Origin: Zobellella maritima | GTDB taxonomy: Bacteria; Pseudomonadota; Gammaproteobacteria; Enterobacterales; Aeromonadaceae | Direction of reading: 5' to 3' | DNA: 64,000 nucleotides | Assembly: GCF_003075035.1 (NCBI RefSeq) | Contig: NZ_QCZE01000001.1 | Span: 1,984,759-2,048,758 of the forward strand | Part shown: one piece after another, positions 52,245 through 61,519 of the stretch | Layout of the letters: every line of letters begins with the position of its first letter | Numbering within the stretch: position 1 is the first letter of the stretch | The notes under the pieces: model-generated | Told to the model about the DNA's origin: nothing | What the model saw: only the letters and a program-made list of their open reading frames with translations | The model's database searches: none | Made by a program: the position numbers and the translations under genes

Positions 52245-52886
52245 ATGCAACAACTGATTCGCTTTTTCTTCCAGGGGCTGCTGATCCTGCTGCCCTTTAT
52301 TCTGACCATTTACCTGGTGTACCTGATCTTCGCCGCCCTGGATGAAACCCTGTTTTCCGCCCTCGGCGCCCTGCTGCGGCTGGCGTTTCCGGCCTTGCAG
52401 GCAGGCTGGATCTCAAGCCTGGCCGCGGGCCTGGTCACCCTGGTACTAATTATCCTGACCGGTATGCTCGCCTCCAATTTCCTGGGCCGCTTTCTGCTGT
52501 CGATCTTTCACGGCGTGCTGACCAGAATCCCCCTGGTGAAAATGCTGTATAACTCCCTGAGCGATCTGTTCAATGCCCTGCTGGGAGACAACAAGCGCTT
52601 CGATAAACCGGTGCTGGTCAACCTGATGGGGGGAGAAGTGCAACTGATGGGCTTTATTACCCAGGAAGATCTGGATGGATTCAAGCTCAAAGACAAGGTG
52701 GCCGTATATCTGCCCCAGTCCTACAACTTTGCCGGCAACCTGATCATCGTCGACCGGGACAGGGTCACCCCAATGGATGCCCCCGCCGGCGCTGTGACCA
52801 GCTTTGTGGTCAGCGGCGGGGTGACCGGCAAGCCCAATGGCAAAGCCAAGGGAGGCAAGGAACGCGCACCCGACAAACAAGGCTGA
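52245..52886 (+). CDS. DUF502 inner-membrane protein
   Basis: The 213-residue DUF502 protein has two transmembrane segments (LIRFFFQGLLILLPFILTIY, then a stretch near residue 65-85) and a conserved FHGVLTRIPLVKMLYNSLSD region. The family occurs widely in bacteria and plants (LCV/COV); its role is unknown. ATG 52245 begins right before the first helix; ATGs at 52206 and 52209 in the same frame are possible. The tail is charged (GKAKGGKERAPDKQG). Confidence 0.82.
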   Translation: MQQLIRFFFQGLLILLPFILTIYLVYLIFAALDETLFSALGALLRLAFPALQAGWISSLAAGLVTLVLIILTGMLASNFLGRFLLSIFHGVLTRIPLVKMLYNSLSDLFNALLGDNKRFDKPVLVNLMGGEVQLMGFITQEDLDGFKLKDKVAVYLPQSYNFAGNLIIVDRDRVTPMDAPAGAVTSFVVSGGVTGKPNGKAKGGKERAPDKQG

Positions 52887-53205
52887 GTCATCGACAAGGG
52901 CGAGTAGTGGCTGTGGGGGCGGCGGCCTCGCCGCGATAATATCCGAAGGTTATTTAATGACCTGAGCCCATTGCCCCGGGTCGGGCCTGCTGCAACTACC
53001 TCTTTATGGCCTGGCGGCCATATCGCCCCGAGGTCGGGCCTCCCACAAGGGCATCTGCAGAATGTGAGCCTGCTGTAGGAGGGGCGACCCGCCGTGATGG
53101 CATCTGCAGAGATGTGATAGCCTGCAGCCAATTGCACCGGGGGCGGGCCTCCCCCAAAGACAGGGCTTGGTTTTGGCCCTGCGACCCTTATCCCTCGCCC
53201 CTTGT
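52887..53205. other. 319-base gap filled with REPIN-like repeats
   Basis: Most of this stretch is the repeat cluster at 52912-53156. No coding sequence is supported. It separates the DUF502 gene from the converging mlaA gene. Confidence 0.55.
52912..53156. repeat. Cluster of two REPIN-like palindrome pairs
   Basis: A first pair runs from TGTGGGGGCGGCGG (52912) to GCCTCCCACA (53038-53047), and a second from TGTAGGAGGGGC (53074) to GCCTCCCCCA (53147-53156). The ends match the element at 49050-49127. Between them GGCATCTGCAGA recurs twice (about 53050 and 53100), so part of the unit has been duplicated locally. Confidence 0.62.
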
Positions 53206-53991
53206 TTAGCCGTCGATCTCGTCCATAAACTCGGAAAGATCCTCTTCGTCTCCGGCCGGTATTTCCTTGCCGATTTTGGCAGCCTGATATTGCAGATAGA
53301 AATCCTTGACCAGCCCGTAAGGGTCAAGCGAGTTGTCGATCACCGGCTCCTGATCGATCACCTGACTGCGGTCATACAAGCCCATGGCGACAAACTTGCC
53401 GGCACGCATGGCGAAGGTCATCAGATCGTAGGGGAAATAGAGGGTATCTACCACGTCACCCGACAGCTGACGCAGGGTAGTCGGCCCCAGCACAGGGATC
53501 ATCAGGTAGGGGCCGTCGGTGATACCGATCTGCCCCATCACCTGGCTGAAGTCCTTGGGCGCAGGCATCAGCTCGATATTGTCTGCCACATCGAAGAAAC
53601 CGAGCACGCCGACCGTGCTGTTCAGGGTAAATCGTGCCAGGTTGGTGCCTGCCCCCGGCAGATCACCGGTGATCAGGTGATTGACCATGCTTGCCGGTTC
53701 TTCCAGGTTGAGCATCATATTCTGCACCCCTGTCTTGGCCGGCTCGGGGACATAGTCCGCATAGGCATGTACTACAGGGCGCACCGCATAGGGCTCCAGA
53801 ATATCATAGTTGAGCACCCAGGATGCCCGGTTGACCGGTTCGAAGGGATCCCGCGGATCATCCGCTACCGCCGGGCCATAATTGACCCCGGACGTTGCGG
53901 ACGATTCCCCGGCCTGTTCGCCCTCCACCTCTTGTTGGGCGGCACAGCCGCTCAGCATGATGCCGGCAGTCAGCAGCAGACCTCGCCACAT
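53206..53991 (-). CDS. mlaA: MlaA/VacJ outer-membrane lipoprotein
   Basis: The 261-residue lipoprotein (lipobox MLSGC) has the MlaA core: DPFEPVNRASWVLNYDILEP, FTLNSTVGVLGFFDVADNIE, and GPYLMIPVLGPTTLRQLSG. MlaA removes misplaced phospholipids from the outer leaflet of the outer membrane together with MlaBCDEF. Length is typical; the acidic C-terminus is a little long. No other mla gene is nearby. Confidence 0.93.
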   Translation of the reverse strand: MWRGLLLTAGIMLSGCAAQQEVEGEQAGESSATSGVNYGPAVADDPRDPFEPVNRASWVLNYDILEPYAVRPVVHAYADYVPEPAKTGVQNMMLNLEEPASMVNHLITGDLPGAGTNLARFTLNSTVGVLGFFDVADNIELMPAPKDFSQVMGQIGITDGPYLMIPVLGPTTLRQLSGDVVDTLYFPYDLMTFAMRAGKFVAMGLYDRSQVIDQEPVIDNSLDPYGLVKDFYLQYQAAKIGKEIPAGDEEDLSEFMDEIDG

Positions 53992-54123
53992 AGTCAGTTC
54001 CTTATTATTGTTATCGTCTCGCTCTAGTGTATTGACTCATGCCCACTCTGACCAGCCCGAACCCCGTAATGTCAGGGAACTCTCCAGCTCATGGAGCCAT
54101 TCACCAGGAGCATGCCCCATCCG

Positions 54124-55335
54124 CTAGAGCGGCGTATCAATCATGATTTCCACCGCGCTGTCCTCTGCCGTGCTCAGCACCGGCGAGCGGCCCTCCCAGG
54201 CGTCGGTTTTGTCCATCACATTGCCGCTGGGGGCGATACGCGCTTTCAATACCACAGCGTCCCGCTGGCTCATATTATTGTCCGGTACCATGGCATCGGC
54301 ATTGGACAGGGTGATGGTGAGGGGAAAGCCGGGATTCTCTATGCGCCTTGCTACCAGCGGCATCTCGCCGCCCGCCGCGTCCACCGCATAGACAAACAGC
54401 ACAGCACCCGGATGGTAGGGAACCGCCGTGGCTGTGGTGACCTGCACCTGATAGCGAGGACCGGTCACCGGGGCAAGCTGTTGTGCCGACATCCGCTGCT
54501 CGACAAAGGCAATGGAACGTTCGACCATGGCATAGCGGGGGTGGTCCTCGTTCATCCGGCTCAGCATCTGCTGCCAGCGGGCCTTGGCGGTAATGAAGTC
54601 ATCCTGCTGCAGGGCCATAAACGCATAGACGGACCAGGCTTCAAGGTTATCCGGATCCTGTGCCAGCAGCTGCTCGAGCATGCCTTCGGCACGCAGGGTT
54701 TCCCCCATCATCGCCAGTGCTTCCGCATAGGGGACCAGTACCATACGCTTGTCATCGGCCATGGTGAAGGCCCGTTCCAGCGCATCCCGGGCGGTTTCGC
54801 CGTCGCGCAGCTCCAGAGCCAGCCGGCCCAACAACAACCAGCCTCGATAGTCGTCCCCCTCTCTATGCAGGCGGGTGCGCAACGCCAGCACCAGCTCCCG
54901 CAGCTCCTGCTCGGTCACCGTCTGGTCCTGCTCGACCAGGACCCGCTGCGACAACTCGCCCAGCCGGCTACTGGCCTGCTGCCATGCCTGTACTTCCCGA
55001 TGGGCGCCCAGCTGGAAATAGCCGCCGTAGGCCACCGCCAGGATCAACGCCACCGCCGGCAACCAGAGCCAGGAGGCCCGCCTGCTCGGGGCGGCCTGCT
55101 CTTGCACTACATCGTCCAGCAGGCTTTTCTGCAGTTCCAGGCGGGCGCTTTCCTCGTCTTCCAGCAGGCCCTGATCCTTGTCCTGGGCCAGTTCGCGCAG
55201 CCGCTGCCGGTAGAGGCGGGTGTTCAGTTCATTACGGCTCTGGCTGGACTCAGCCCGGCCGGCCAGCAAGGGGAAAACCACCACCAGTGCCAGGGCTGCG
55301 GTCAGCAGGGCACCGAGGATCCAGAATAGGGTCAT
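54124..55335 (-). CDS. ccmI: Cytochrome c maturation protein CcmI
   Basis: The 403-residue membrane protein has an N-terminal helix (LFWILGALLTAALALVVVFP), a short cytoplasmic loop, a second helix near residue 90-105 and a periplasmic TPR-like part (LEQLLAQDPDNLEAWSVYAF). CcmI guides apocytochrome c to the haem-ligation machinery CcmFH. It is the last gene of the ccm run and begins one base before ccmH ends. Confidence 0.9.
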   Translation of the reverse strand: MTLFWILGALLTAALALVVVFPLLAGRAESSQSRNELNTRLYRQRLRELAQDKDQGLLEDEESARLELQKSLLDDVVQEQAAPSRRASWLWLPAVALILAVAYGGYFQLGAHREVQAWQQASSRLGELSQRVLVEQDQTVTEQELRELVLALRTRLHREGDDYRGWLLLGRLALELRDGETARDALERAFTMADDKRMVLVPYAEALAMMGETLRAEGMLEQLLAQDPDNLEAWSVYAFMALQQDDFITAKARWQQMLSRMNEDHPRYAMVERSIAFVEQRMSAQQLAPVTGPRYQVQVTTATAVPYHPGAVLFVYAVDAAGGEMPLVARRIENPGFPLTITLSNADAMVPDNNMSQRDAVVLKARIAPSGNVMDKTDAWEGRSPVLSTAEDSAVEIMIDTPL

Positions 55336-55336
55336 A

Positions 55337-55807
55337 TCAGCTCTCTTTGTCTTTGTTCAGCAGATCTGCCAGCCGCTGTTTTTCGGCATCGTCCAGACCC
55401 GCTTGCCCGACCTTGGTCGGGGCCTTCCGGGTGCGCAGGATAACCAAGGCCAGGCCGATCAGTATCACCAGCACGGGGCCAAGCCAGAGGATCAGGGTGG
55501 AAGCCATCAGTGGCGGCCGGTAGAGGATGAAGTTGCCGTAGCGGGCCACCATATAGTCCTTTACTTCCTGCTTGCTATGGCCCTCGCTCACCATCTGATA
55601 GGTCTTGTCACGCAGATCCCGGGCCAGTTCCGCATTGGAGTCGGCAATATCCTGGTTCTGGCACTTGGGACAGCGCAACTCCCGGGTCAGCTCGCGAAAC
55701 AGGGTTTCCTGTTGCGGCGAGTCAAATTCATAGACGTCGATGGCAGCCTGTGCCGGCTGGGCCAACCAGAGGAGTGGGAGCAACAGCAATAAACGGGATA
55801 ACAGCAT
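55337..55807 (-). CDS. ccmH: Cytochrome c maturation thiol-reductase CcmH
   Basis: The 156-residue protein has a signal peptide, the redox motif LRCPKCQNQDIADSNAELAR and a C-terminal membrane helix (LILWLGPVLVILIGLALVIL). It reduces or holds the apocytochrome CxxCH cysteines for haem attachment. It is the short, single-domain type; the CcmI part is a separate gene. Confidence 0.93.
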   Translation of the reverse strand: MLLSRLLLLLPLLWLAQPAQAAIDVYEFDSPQQETLFRELTRELRCPKCQNQDIADSNAELARDLRDKTYQMVSEGHSKQEVKDYMVARYGNFILYRPPLMASTLILWLGPVLVILIGLALVILRTRKAPTKVGQAGLDDAEKQRLADLLNKDKES

Positions 55808-55810
55808 GCC

Positions 55811-56344
55811 TTACTCCATCTGCTCGAATATGGGCTTGAGGGTATTGTTCCACACGGTGGCGTTGACATCCCCCACATGGCGATAGCGGATCACCCCCCG
55901 GCTGTCGATCAGGAAGGTCTCAGGCGCCCCATAGACTCCCAGATCCAGGCCCAGCATGCCCTTGGGATCGTAGAGATCGATGGCATAGGGGTTGCCCAGG
56001 TTGGTAAGCCAGTCCAGCGCCTTGTTCCGCTCGTCCTTGTAGTTCATACCGACGATATAGATCCCCTCGGTCGTCTTCAGCTCGTTGAGGTATTCATGTT
56101 CGGCGTAGCAGGTTGGGCACCAGGTGGCCCAGACATTCAACAACATGGGCCGGCCGGTGAAGATCTCCCGGCTGTGCTGCTTATCCAGTTGATGTAGATC
56201 CTGCAGTTCGAATTCGGGGATCGGCTGGTTGATCAGCACCGATTCCAACTTGGTCGGATCCGAAAACAGCCCCTTGTACAGGAACACAGAGCCACCCAGG
56301 AACAGTGCCAGAGGCAGCAACAGGATCAGGATACGACGGTTCAT
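55811..56344 (-). CDS. ccmG: Thiol:disulfide interchange protein CcmG (DsbE)
   Basis: The 177-residue membrane-anchored thioredoxin-like protein has an N-terminal helix (ILILLLPLALFLGGSVFLYK) and the active site VWATWCPTCYAEHEYLN. It passes reductant to CcmH and apocytochrome c in the periplasm. The ATG overlaps the ccmF stop by three bases. Confidence 0.94.
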   Translation of the reverse strand: MNRRILILLLPLALFLGGSVFLYKGLFSDPTKLESVLINQPIPEFELQDLHQLDKQHSREIFTGRPMLLNVWATWCPTCYAEHEYLNELKTTEGIYIVGMNYKDERNKALDWLTNLGNPYAIDLYDPKGMLGLDLGVYGAPETFLIDSRGVIRYRHVGDVNATVWNNTLKPIFEQME

Positions 56345-58302
56345 TCAGCCTCCTTTGACTGGCCCTTGTTGCGGCCGAAACGATAACGCCTGTCGGCCAT
56401 GGAGATCAGGCCACCGATGGCCATCAACACGGCCCCGAACCAGATCCAGCGTACAAAGGGTTTGTAGTACAGACGAACCGCCCAGGCCCCGTCATTCAGT
56501 TGCTCACCCAGGGCGGCATACAGATCCCGGGTCAGGCCGGCGTCGATGGCCGCTTCGGTCATCGGCATACGCTGCACGATATAGAGGCGCTTCTCCGGCT
56601 CCAGGGTGGTCAGCGGACGGCCGTTTTTCGCCACCTGGATGATGCCCTTGTGGCCCTCGTAGTTGGCGCCATCGTGGCGCCGGCTGCCTTCGAAGGTAAA
56701 GGTGTAGCCGGCAAAGGTGACGCTGTCACCGGTCGCCATGCGCACATCCCGCTCTATGCTGTAGATCTGGGTACTGGCAACACCGATGATGGACACCGCC
56801 AGGCCGATATGGCCGAAGATCATCGCCCAGTGGCTGTTGCCAAGCTTGCGGACGCCAACCCCGAAACTGTGTCTGTGGGTCGCACGGGCCCAGGTTTCCT
56901 GCAGGCTGGTGACGACGATATAGACCCCCAGCCCAACGCCGGTCGCCGCCCAGAAATCAAAGCGTTCGGCAAACAACCAGGGCAGGCCGCCCCCCAACAG
57001 CACACTCACTGCCAAGGCAAACAGCAGCTTACCGTTGATTTCACTCATCTGCTGACGGCGCCAGCGGAACAGGGGACCGGCGCCCAGCAACAGCGCAAAG
57101 GGAATGATCAGCCAGGCATAGAGGCTGTTAAAGAAGGGCGCACCAATAGAGATGCTACCCATGCCCAGCTCCTTGTGCACCAGCGGCAGCAGGGTGCCGA
57201 TAAAGACCACCAGCAGGCCGGCCATCAGGATAATGTTGTTGCCGAGCAACAGGCTTTCCCGGCTGGCCAGCTCATGCTTGCCGTGGCTTCTTACCTCTGC
57301 GCCCTTGATGGCGTAGAGCAGCAAAGACGAGCCCACCACCAGCATCAGGAACACCAGGATAAAGAGCCCGCGGGTCGGGTCCGAGGCAAAGGCATGCACC
57401 GACACCAGTATGCCCGAACGCACCAGGAAGGTCCCCAGCAGGCTGAGCGAAAAGGCCAGGATTGCCAGCAGTACCGTCCAGGCCTTGAAGGTGGCCCGTT
57501 TCTCGGTTACCGCCAGGGAGTGGATCAGGGCGGTGCCGGTCAGCCAGGGCATGAAGGAGGCGTTTTCGACCGGATCCCAGAACCACCAGCCGCCCCAGCC
57601 CAGTTCGTAGTAGGCCCACCAGGAGCCCAGGGCGATGCCCAGGGTAAGGAAAATCCAGGCGGCCATGGTCCAGGGACGGGACCAGCGGGCCCAGGCGGCA
57701 TCAAGCTTGCCGGTCATCAGCGAGGCGATGGCGAAGGCGAAAGCCACCGAGAAGCCCACATAGCCCATATAGAGCATGGGCGGGTGGAAGATCAGACCCG
57801 GATCCTGCAGCAGCGGGTTCAGATCCCGGCCATCGACCGGGAAATAAGGCAGGGTGCGCTCGAAGGGATTGGAAGTCAGCAGTACAAACAACAGGAAGCC
57901 GATGGCGACAATGCCCATCACCGCCAGCACCCGGGCCACCGCGTCCAGCGGCAGGGCCCGGCTGAAACGGGCCACGGCAGCGGTCCAGCCCGCCAGGATC
58001 AACACCCACAGCAGCAGGGAGCCCTCGTGGGCGCCCCACACCGCCGAGATACGGTATTCCAGGGGCAACAGGCTGTTGGAGTTGGAGGCAACATAGAGTA
58101 CGGTAAAATCGTTGTCGACAAAGGCCCAGGTCAGGCAGAGGAAGGACAACAACAGCATAAAGAACTGGGCATAGGCCAGCGGCCGGGCGGTCAGCATCAT
58201 GTTGATATTGCCCCGGGCCGCCCCCAGCAACGGCAGGCAGCTCAACAACAGGGCGGCGGCCAGGGCCAGGATCAGCGTGAATTGGCCAAGCTCGGGGATC
58301 AT
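56341..58302 (-). CDS. ccmF: Haem lyase subunit CcmF
   Basis: The 653-residue polytopic protein has the tryptophan-rich WWD motif [20 protein letters not shown] and about 14 membrane helices. With CcmH and CcmI it joins haem to apocytochrome c. It overlaps ccmE at the start and ccmG at the end, so the genes are translated together. Length is standard. Confidence 0.95.
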   Translation of the reverse strand: MIPELGQFTLILALAAALLLSCLPLLGAARGNINMMLTARPLAYAQFFMLLLSFLCLTWAFVDNDFTVLYVASNSNSLLPLEYRISAVWGAHEGSLLLWVLILAGWTAAVARFSRALPLDAVARVLAVMGIVAIGFLLFVLLTSNPFERTLPYFPVDGRDLNPLLQDPGLIFHPPMLYMGYVGFSVAFAFAIASLMTGKLDAAWARWSRPWTMAAWIFLTLGIALGSWWAYYELGWGGWWFWDPVENASFMPWLTGTALIHSLAVTEKRATFKAWTVLLAILAFSLSLLGTFLVRSGILVSVHAFASDPTRGLFILVFLMLVVGSSLLLYAIKGAEVRSHGKHELASRESLLLGNNIILMAGLLVVFIGTLLPLVHKELGMGSISIGAPFFNSLYAWLIIPFALLLGAGPLFRWRRQQMSEINGKLLFALAVSVLLGGGLPWLFAERFDFWAATGVGLGVYIVVTSLQETWARATHRHSFGVGVRKLGNSHWAMIFGHIGLAVSIIGVASTQIYSIERDVRMATGDSVTFAGYTFTFEGSRRHDGANYEGHKGIIQVAKNGRPLTTLEPEKRLYIVQRMPMTEAAIDAGLTRDLYAALGEQLNDGAWAVRLYYKPFVRWIWFGAVLMAIGGLISMADRRYRFGRNKGQSKEAE

Positions 58303-58793
58303 GAACGGCTCCCCTGCAGCTGTTCCTCGGTATATTCAGGTTTGAAGTGCTCCATCCCTTTGAGCGCCTCGGCCACCTCCGGCGGCATGTATTCTTCATC
58401 ATGCTTGGCCAGCACCTCAAACGCCTCTATGGTGCGGGCATCCTTCAGGTTGCCCTGGGCCACTATACCCTGCCCTTCCCGGAATAGATCCGGCAGTATG
58501 CCGTCAAACAGCACTGTGACTTTTTCACCGCCGGCATCGACCAGCTCGAAGCTGACCTTCAGGCTCTGCTGATCCCGCTGCACCGAGCCTGGCACCACCA
58601 GGCCACCGATGCGCAGCCGCTGGCCCGGCTCCGGCTTGAGCCTGTCATCTCCCTTGCCCTGCACCAGCTCGGTGGGGGTATAGAAGAGATCGATATTCTG
58701 CTGCAACGCATACAACACCAGCGCGGTCATCGCCGACAGGCCCACCACAACGGCAAACAACAGGGCCATGCGCTTCTTACGTCTTGGGTTCAT
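58299..58793 (-). CDS. ccmE: Periplasmic haem chaperone CcmE
   Basis: The 164-residue protein has a single N-terminal helix ([20 protein letters not shown]), a beta-barrel domain ([16 protein letters not shown]) and the haem-binding histidine in [17 protein letters not shown]. It carries haem covalently from CcmABCD to CcmF. It overlaps both neighbours by four bases. Confidence 0.95.
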   Translation of the reverse strand: MNPRRKKRMALLFAVVVGLSAMTALVLYALQQNIDLFYTPTELVQGKGDDRLKPEPGQRLRIGGLVVPGSVQRDQQSLKVSFELVDAGGEKVTVLFDGILPDLFREGQGIVAQGNLKDARTIEAFEVLAKHDEEYMPPEVAEALKGMEHFKPEYTEEQLQGSRS

Positions 58794-58996
58794 AGGGTAT
58801 TCTCCAACTTCTGGGCGGCCTTGCGGCGGGCTGCCCTGGCTTGTTTCTGTTGCACTTCACGCAGCAGGCGTTTCCTGGTGGTGATGCTCGACACCACCAG
58901 ACCCAGCAAGGCGACCAGGGTCACGGCAAACGACAGCCAGACATAAAAGCCGTAGCCGCCCATGGCCAGGAAGGCCGACAGACTGTCAAATTTCAT
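58790..58996 (-). CDS. ccmD: Haem exporter accessory protein CcmD
   Basis: The 68-residue protein has one helix ([20 protein letters not shown]) and a strongly basic cytoplasmic tail ([20 protein letters not shown]). It assists release of holo-CcmE from CcmABC. It overlaps ccmC and ccmE on either side. Confidence 0.92.
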   Translation of the reverse strand: MKFDSLSAFLAMGGYGFYVWLSFAVTLVALLGLVVSSITTRKRLLREVQQKQARAARRKAAQKLENTL

Positions 58997-59732
58997 CCTG
59001 TTCCTCCGCCAGTTTCAGCACCCAGGGCCGGTGGGACTCTCGGCGGATCAGCTCGTTGCGTAGCCGCATCAGGGTCAGGGCCCCCAGGAAACAGATAAAG
59101 GCAAAAATCATGATCAACAGCGGCCAGAGCATATCGTTGGATATGGAAGGCTTGGCGAACTTGGTGATGGTGGCGCCCTGATGCAGGGTATTCCACCATT
59201 CGACCGAGTAGTGGATGATCGGCAGGTTGATCACCCCCACCAGCGCCAGTATGCCGGCGGCCCGACCTGCCAGTATCTTGTCGGAAATGGCATTGTAGAG
59301 AGCGATGACGCCAAGGTAGAGGAACAGCAGGATCAGCTCCGAGGTCAGGCGCGCATCCCACACCCACCAGGTGCCCCACATGGGCTTACCCCAGGCGGCG
59401 CCGGTAAACAGGGCGATAAAGGTAAACACGGCCCCCACCGGGGCTATCGCCGCCACCGCCATGTCGGCGGTCTTGATCTGCCACACCAAACCGATAAAGG
59501 CGGCCACCGCCATCGAGGAGTAGGCGCCCATCGACATGATGGCAGCTGGCACATGGATATAGATGATACGAAACGCATCCCCCTGCTGATAATCGGCAGG
59601 CGCGAAAGCCAGCCCCCATATGAGGCCGATGGTAAAGGAGATCAGGCTGAAGGCAGCGAACCAGGGCAGCCATAAACCGGCCAGCCGATAGGCCTCTTCA
59701 GACTTGGCATAGGGATGTAACCATTTCCACAT
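58986..59732 (-). CDS. ccmC: Haem transporter/ligation protein CcmC
   Basis: The 248-residue, six-helix membrane protein has the WWD motif WGTWWVWDARLTSELILLFL and conserved histidines. It loads haem onto CcmE. Its start is 95 bases after the ccmB stop, the only real gap in the ccm run. Confidence 0.95.
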   Translation of the reverse strand: MWKWLHPYAKSEEAYRLAGLWLPWFAAFSLISFTIGLIWGLAFAPADYQQGDAFRIIYIHVPAAIMSMGAYSSMAVAAFIGLVWQIKTADMAVAAIAPVGAVFTFIALFTGAAWGKPMWGTWWVWDARLTSELILLFLYLGVIALYNAISDKILAGRAAGILALVGVINLPIIHYSVEWWNTLHQGATITKFAKPSISNDMLWPLLIMIFAFICFLGALTLMRLRNELIRRESHRPWVLKLAEEQDEI

Positions 59733-59827
59733 CTTGCTTACTAACCTTTTTTATACTACGCATCATCCGGCAGATTAAAGATACTCCAAATCCGCCCCCC
59801 AAAAAACCTTTAGGTCAAAACAGCCGG

Positions 59828-60496
59828 TTAATTGACACTTACCCGCAATGCCGCCGAAATGGCAAAAGGTGCGAGGGTAACACTGCCCACCAGCAGGGCG
59901 GCCAGGATCGCCAGCTGGCCGTTATAGGCCACTCCCAGGCTTGCCGCCTCTATCGCCGAAGTGGCGAAGATCAGCACGGGAATATACAGGGGCAGGGTCA
60001 GCAGGCTCAGCAGCACCCCTCCCTTGCCGATGCCCACCGTCAGCGCCACCCCAATAGCACCGAGCAGGCTCAGCACCGGCGTTCCCAGCAACAGGGTCCA
60101 GAACACCGCCATAAAGGCGCTCATGTCCAGGCTCAACAGCACGGCGATCAGTGGCGACAGCAGCAGCAGCGGCAACCCGGTCAGCAGCCAGTGGGCAAAC
60201 ACCTTGGCCAGCACCAGTACCCCCAATGGACAGGGCATGAGCATCAATTGTTCCAGGGTACCGTCAATAAAATCGTCGCGGAACAGCCGCTCCAACGCCA
60301 GCAACGAAGACAGCAGGGCAGCCACCCAGACGATGCCGGGGGCGATGCGAGCCAGCAGCGCCGGCTCGGGACCGATTCCCAGCGGGAACAGGGTGACCAC
60401 GATAACGAAAAACCACAGCGGGTTGAGCACATCGGCCCGGCGGCGCAGGGCCGACACCAGTTCTCGCCGGGTCACCCCGGTAAACATCCGCCACAT
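59828..60496 (-). CDS. ccmB: Haem exporter permease CcmB
   Basis: The 222-residue protein has six helices and the CcmB pattern ADVLNPLWFFVIVVTLFPLG and DDFIDGTLEQLMLMPCPLGV. It is the membrane part of the CcmAB ABC complex. GGAGG lies just upstream of ATG 60496; the longer ORF overlaps ccmA. It starts two bases after the ccmA stop. Confidence 0.94.
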   Translation of the reverse strand: MWRMFTGVTRRELVSALRRRADVLNPLWFFVIVVTLFPLGIGPEPALLARIAPGIVWVAALLSSLLALERLFRDDFIDGTLEQLMLMPCPLGVLVLAKVFAHWLLTGLPLLLLSPLIAVLLSLDMSAFMAVFWTLLLGTPVLSLLGAIGVALTVGIGKGGVLLSLLTLPLYIPVLIFATSAIEAASLGVAYNGQLAILAALLVGSVTLAPFAISAALRVSVN

Positions 60497-60498
60497 GC

Positions 60499-61128
60499 TT
60501 ATTCCTCCAGGCTCGGGGTCAGGGTCAGGGTGCGCACCCGATCGGCGCACAGGGACAAGTCCTGATGGGTGGTGATCAACACCATGCCACCGGCATCCGT
60601 ATGGGTCAGCAACAGGTTTTCCAGCACCTTGACGCCGTGCTTGTCGATGGCGGTAAAGGGTTCATCGAGGATCCATAGCCTGGGACCGCCGAGCCAGAGA
60701 CGAGCAAGGGCGACCCGACGCTTCTGGCCGGCCGACAGCTGGCCGGCATATTGGTCTTCCAACCCGGCCAGCCCTACCTGAGCCAGCACCTGCCACAAAT
60801 TGGCCTGGCTCTGCTCGTGGTGCATGCGCCGGAAAAACGCCAGGTTCTCGAAGGCGGTCAGTTCGTGCTTGATACCGGCCTGATGGCCCAGATAAAACAG
60901 CTCGCCATGGTAGTCGTCACGCGCATGCTGGATGGGCTCGCCCTGCCACAACACCTCACCGGCATACGGGCGGGACAGGCCAGCCAGCAGCCGCAACAGG
61001 CTGGTTTTTCCCGCCCCGTTGGGGCCGGCAATCTGTACCAGGTCGCCGGGCTGGACCCTGAGTGACAGCTCACGGAACAGGGTGCGCTCTTCCCGGACAC
61101 AGGTTAAGGCTCTGGCTTCAAGCATCAT
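60499..61128 (-). CDS. ccmA: Haem exporter ATP-binding protein CcmA
   Basis: The 209-residue ABC ATPase has Walker [18 protein letters not shown], signature [14 protein letters not shown] and Walker [16 protein letters not shown] hydrolysis drives release of holo-CcmE. It is the first gene of the ccm operon, whose promoter must lie at 61129-61335, just upstream of tRNA-Arg in the other direction. Two tandem ATGs are available; no strong ribosome site is seen. Confidence 0.95.
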   Translation of the reverse strand: MMLEARALTCVREERTLFRELSLRVQPGDLVQIAGPNGAGKTSLLRLLAGLSRPYAGEVLWQGEPIQHARDDYHGELFYLGHQAGIKHELTAFENLAFFRRMHHEQSQANLWQVLAQVGLAGLEDQYAGQLSAGQKRRVALARLWLGGPRLWILDEPFTAIDKHGVKVLENLLLTHTDAGGMVLITTHQDLSLCADRVRTLTLTPSLEE

Positions 61129-61297
61129 CAGTGACCAAGACCGTTAAAAAATGGGCGCCAGTCTAGCACAAGGGTCCACCGAAGGCGTAAACATAAGCCG
61201 GACAGGGGTAAAATTCTCAGCAATTCCTGTTTTAAAACAAAGAGCGGGGCGGTTTCCGAGCCCATGCTGCTTTTATGCGCACTTGCACCCATCAGGG

Positions 61298-61326
61298 TTC
61301 TCATCGCCAGGGGACTTATATATACT
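61298..61326 (+). promoter_or_regulatory. Candidate promoter of tRNA-Arg
   Basis: TTCTCA (61298-61303) and TATACT (61321-61326) are separated by 17 bases, and a CGCGGTC discriminator follows before the tRNA at 61336. The GC-rich discriminator fits a stringently controlled stable-RNA promoter. Confidence 0.5.
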
Positions 61327-61335
61327 CGCGGTCAT

Positions 61336-61411
61336 GCTCCCATAGCTCAACAGGATAGAGCAGCCGCCTCCTAAGCGGCCGATCCAGGTTCGAGTCCTGG
61401 TGGGGGCGCCA
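61336..61411 (+). tRNA. tRNA-Arg (CCT)
   Basis: The 76-base sequence folds as a tRNA: GCTCCCA/TGGGGGC acceptor arm, D-arm GCTC...GAGC, anticodon loop CTCCTAA with anticodon CCT between GCCGC and GCGGC, T-arm CAGGTTCGAGTCCTG and encoded CCA at 61409-61411. It reads AGG codons. No integrase or repeated tRNA end is near it. Confidence 0.96.
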
Positions 61412-61519
61412 TTTCTTGGCGCTCGACACTAATCCCTCTGTTTGCTCCTCTTCGATTGACCCCAGCCCCCCTGTTCGGGCTACATTAGCCACTGTTTTTT
61501 CCATCTCCAGGGTAATGCT

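Noticed and set aside
56500-58572. A 690-codon plus-strand open frame across ccmF and ccmE
   Set aside because: It is antisense to two unmistakable genes with WWD and haem-binding motifs. Its composition (Gln/His/Gly/Arg-rich, no hydrophobic core) is typical of GC-rich antisense frames.
61336-61411. tRNA-Arg as the attachment site of an integrated element
   Set aside because: No integrase and no second copy of the tRNA 3' end were seen on either side; the flanks are core genes.
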